Shown: in pieces, positions 62,113-64,000 of the stretch
Layout of the letters: each line of letters starts with the position of its first letter
Numbering within the stretch: position 1 is the stretch's first letter
Assembly (NCBI GenBank): GCA_949318235.1
Contig: OX439132.1
Location: 30,826,243-30,890,242, forward strand
Source: Ecdyonurus torrentis
Lineage: Eukaryota; Arthropoda; Insecta; Ephemeroptera; Heptageniidae
Length of the DNA: 64,000 bases
Direction: 5' to 3'
Program-made: the position numbers and the translations under genes
The notes under the pieces: model-generated
Database searches by the model: none
The model's input: the letters and a program-made list of their open reading frames with translations, nothing else
What the model was told of the DNA's origin: nothing

Positions 62113-62178
62113 GTGAGTACCAAAATCAAAGTTGAAGTTGTACCTGATGAGGTAGCTGAGCACCTGAGACGTGGTAAG
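62113..62178 (+). CDS. bab: Candidate second coding exon of bab (66 nt, 22 codons)
   Basis: A good 3' splice site (TTTCTTTGTGTTTTAG, ending 62112) precedes a GC-richer block that is open only in phase 0, the phase left by exon 1. The other two frames hit TGA within a few codons. It encodes VSTKIKVEVVPDEVAEHLRR plus Gly-Lys and ends AAG|GTAGGG, again in phase 0. A nearby donor GTAAGG at 62174 would give a 61-nt exon instead. Used in phase 0, it would insert between EEER and the pipsqueak region as a cassette. I do not recognise this peptide from fly Bab, so it may be lineage-specific, alternative, or from an unrelated transcript. Confidence 0.5.
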
Positions 62179-62520
62179 GTAGGGTGGCGATTTATATCTT
62201 GTAATTCATATCTCGTGTGGAAAAGTAATGAAACCCCCATACATTACACATTCGTTTAGACATGATTTTTACCATGAAAAGAAAAAAAAAAACAAAGTTT
62301 AGGAAATATAATTTTGGGGTCTAATTTAAAGTTATCAATTTGAATGCATATACACTAATTTAAGTAAAACAAAAATTAACACAAAATTTTAATATGATTT
62401 CCAACACAGAAATTTGCTTTCTTTTAAAATTTATATAATTCACAAACCCGAGGGGAAGTATATAATGCTAAAATAAGATAAATAAAATAATAATAAGATA
62501 AATAAAATAATTTTTTTTTT

Positions 62521-62651
62521 CTTTTCAATAGATTTATATGCAATAATTTATTTGTTTTATTTGTTTTCATAAATTTTGTTCAAAGCAGCAGTTATATCAA
62601 GTTAACCTTTCTCAAGTAACTTAAATTTGATTTAAAATAAAGTTTTGTAGG
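62521..62651 (+). repeat. 131-bp direct repeat, left copy
   Basis: Runs from CTTTTCAATAGATTTATATG to AAAGTTTTGTAGG and is preceded by T10 and followed by A13. It is identical, base for base, with 63720-63850. Confidence 0.95.
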
Positions 62652-62696
62652 AAAAAAAAAAAAACTTTTCAAAAACATATAGTTTTATCGATTGGG

Positions 62697-62742
<46 letters not shown>

Positions 62743-63212
62743 CAATAATTTTAAATTAAACTTGTGTATGCCCAATGCTTTTTAATTTCATCATATTTTT
62801 AAGTACAAGCTAAAGGCTGAAGAAAAGGTCAAATTTTTTTTTTAATTAAATATAACCTCATTTATTTTTTATATAATTTAGAATATTTTAAATATAATAG
62901 CCTTTTTTTTCTCTCTCTTTCTCTCTTCACTTCCTTTCCTTGCTTCATTTTCTTATAAATATTAATCAATAATAAAGTCTCATTTATATAAAATTAACTT
63001 TGAGAGGTTCCAATTTAAAACTAATGGAAAATTTAAATTGCATTTATTAACTTAAAATACATAATAATATATTTACTATATATATACAGCGAGAACAGTA
63101 TGAAGATAAAAAAAATATATCAGTAAAAAAAAGGGGTAAAAACTGAAGGTCCAGAATACTATATAGTACATAATATTCTAAATATAAACGACCTGATTTT
63201 AGTTTAAATGAA

Positions 63213-63217
63213 TAGGC

Positions 63218-63261
<44 letters not shown>

Positions 63262-63565
63262 CATTTATATCACAAAACACTTGATGGGATTTACATAAAT
63301 AACATTAATTTGTCTCAAAACCCAACAGTAGCCCCTTAGCAATGATCAGAAATGTCAATTTATGCAACCCGCACAACATTTTCATACTAATTTTTGCATG
63401 TTTCTAACGTCATAAACATGAATTTTCACGCAAATTGCATACTTTACAGTTTTTTCATGCTTTCTCGTGGGGCTACATTAACATTCTGGTAAAAATTGTT
63501 AACAGTTTTGAAGATCCCATTTCGTGTTTATTTATTAAAAAGCACATGTTGTTTAATGTGGTCTA
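63213..63565 (+). mobile_element. Repeat family R2, copy 2 (MITE-like)
   Basis: Homologous along its length to 29839-30167. The right end TGTGGTC-TA is intact; the left end reads TA-GGCCA and then runs into a 42-base A tract where copy 1 has only eight A. The expanded tract has altered the left inverted repeat. It lies between the two 131-bp direct repeats. Confidence 0.65.
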
Positions 63566-63719
63566 TGGCTTTAAAGTGATATATAATAATTTCATTCTTT
63601 TATGTAAAGTATTGCAGTTTCATTATGTTAGATTAAAATTTTCTGTCAAACAATGTCGTTACCAAAAATTATATTAAAATTTTTACTTTTTTTTTTTTCT
63701 TTCTCTCTTTTTTTTTTTT

Positions 63720-63850
63720 CTTTTCAATAGATTTATATGCAATAATTTATTTGTTTTATTTGTTTTCATAAATTTTGTTCAAAGCAGCAGTTATATCAAG
63801 TTAACCTTTCTCAAGTAACTTAAATTTGATTTAAAATAAAGTTTTGTAGG
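63720..63850 (+). repeat. 131-bp direct repeat, right copy
   Basis: Identical to 62521-62651 at an offset of exactly 1,199 bp. It is preceded by T12 and followed by A16. The DNA beyond the A tract differs between the copies. Confidence 0.95.
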
Positions 63851-64000
63851 AAAAAAAAAAAAAAAACTTAACTTAATACTTATAAGTACAAGAAAAGTAT
63901 ACAACTAATTTTCTACTTTTTCACACCATTTGCTTTATTTTTTGAAACCACGATAAGCCAACATTGAAACTCCACTGTAATGATTTGTTGTATTTCATCC

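Larger units (their letters stand above)
62179..64000. other. Downstream intron with direct repeats and R2 copy 2
   Basis: After the candidate exon: unique DNA to about 62450; two identical 131-bp repeats; T42 at 62701-62742; R2 copy 2; a 42-base A tract at 63219-63260; and CT-rich tracts near 62900 and 63690-63719. I found no exon encoding the pipsqueak domain before the end of the window. Confidence 0.55.

Noticed and set aside
62511..63866. The 131-bp direct repeats as LTRs of a small retrotransposon
   Set aside because: No TG...CA ends, no primer-binding site seen next to the left copy, and no matching target duplication.

Overview
The window is a very AT-rich stretch of an animal, most likely insect, nuclear genome. 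The only gene recognised with confidence is the 5' end of a bric-a-brac (bab1/bab2-type) BTB transcription factor on the + strand. The insect call rests on the family (TTK-type BTB plus a Bab-specific motif) and an arthropod-style start context. A low-GC hymenopteran would fit the composition, but the sequence alone does not fix the order or species.

Layout. 1-2482 is upstream AT-rich DNA with microsatellites and one copy of a dispersed repeat (R1). 2483-3578 is an inverted-repeat (foldback-like) element whose two arms are arrays of a 33-bp unit; its edge lies about 90 bp from a TATA box. 3579-4116 holds a core promoter (TATAAAAG at 3669) and a GC-rich 5' leader with one upstream ORF. 4117-5100 is the first coding exon: BTB domain, basic stretch, Ala and Pro tracts, and the start of the Bab conserved region. 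It ends in phase 0 at a GTGAGT donor. The rest of the window is best read as one intron of at least about 57 kb. Its best internal exon candidate is a 66-nt phase-0 exon at 62113-62178. The pipsqueak-type DNA-binding domain expected downstream was not found here.

The intron is packed with (AT)n, (GA)n/(CT)n, (TTA)n and A/T homopolymers. Several transposon-derived pieces stand out: a 1,355-bp non-autonomous hAT element (30230-31584) with a perfect 8-bp target duplication; a 195-bp hAT-like MITE (50960-51154); a second foldback element (36557-37101) with a LINE-tail-like insert inside one arm; a tRNA-derived SINE (about 45250-45510); two copies of a roughly 330-bp family R2; three copies of R1; and a long inverted repeat with about 313-bp arms, roughly 97% identical (42100-42805), that could form a hairpin RNA. 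A 131-bp direct repeat with no difference lies at 62521 and 63720. A few less repetitive, more GC-rich patches are candidate enhancers or alternative promoters.

No operon, CRISPR array, rRNA gene or intact autonomous transposon was seen, and no new multi-gene system. The most notable material is the structured non-coding DNA around and inside bab.
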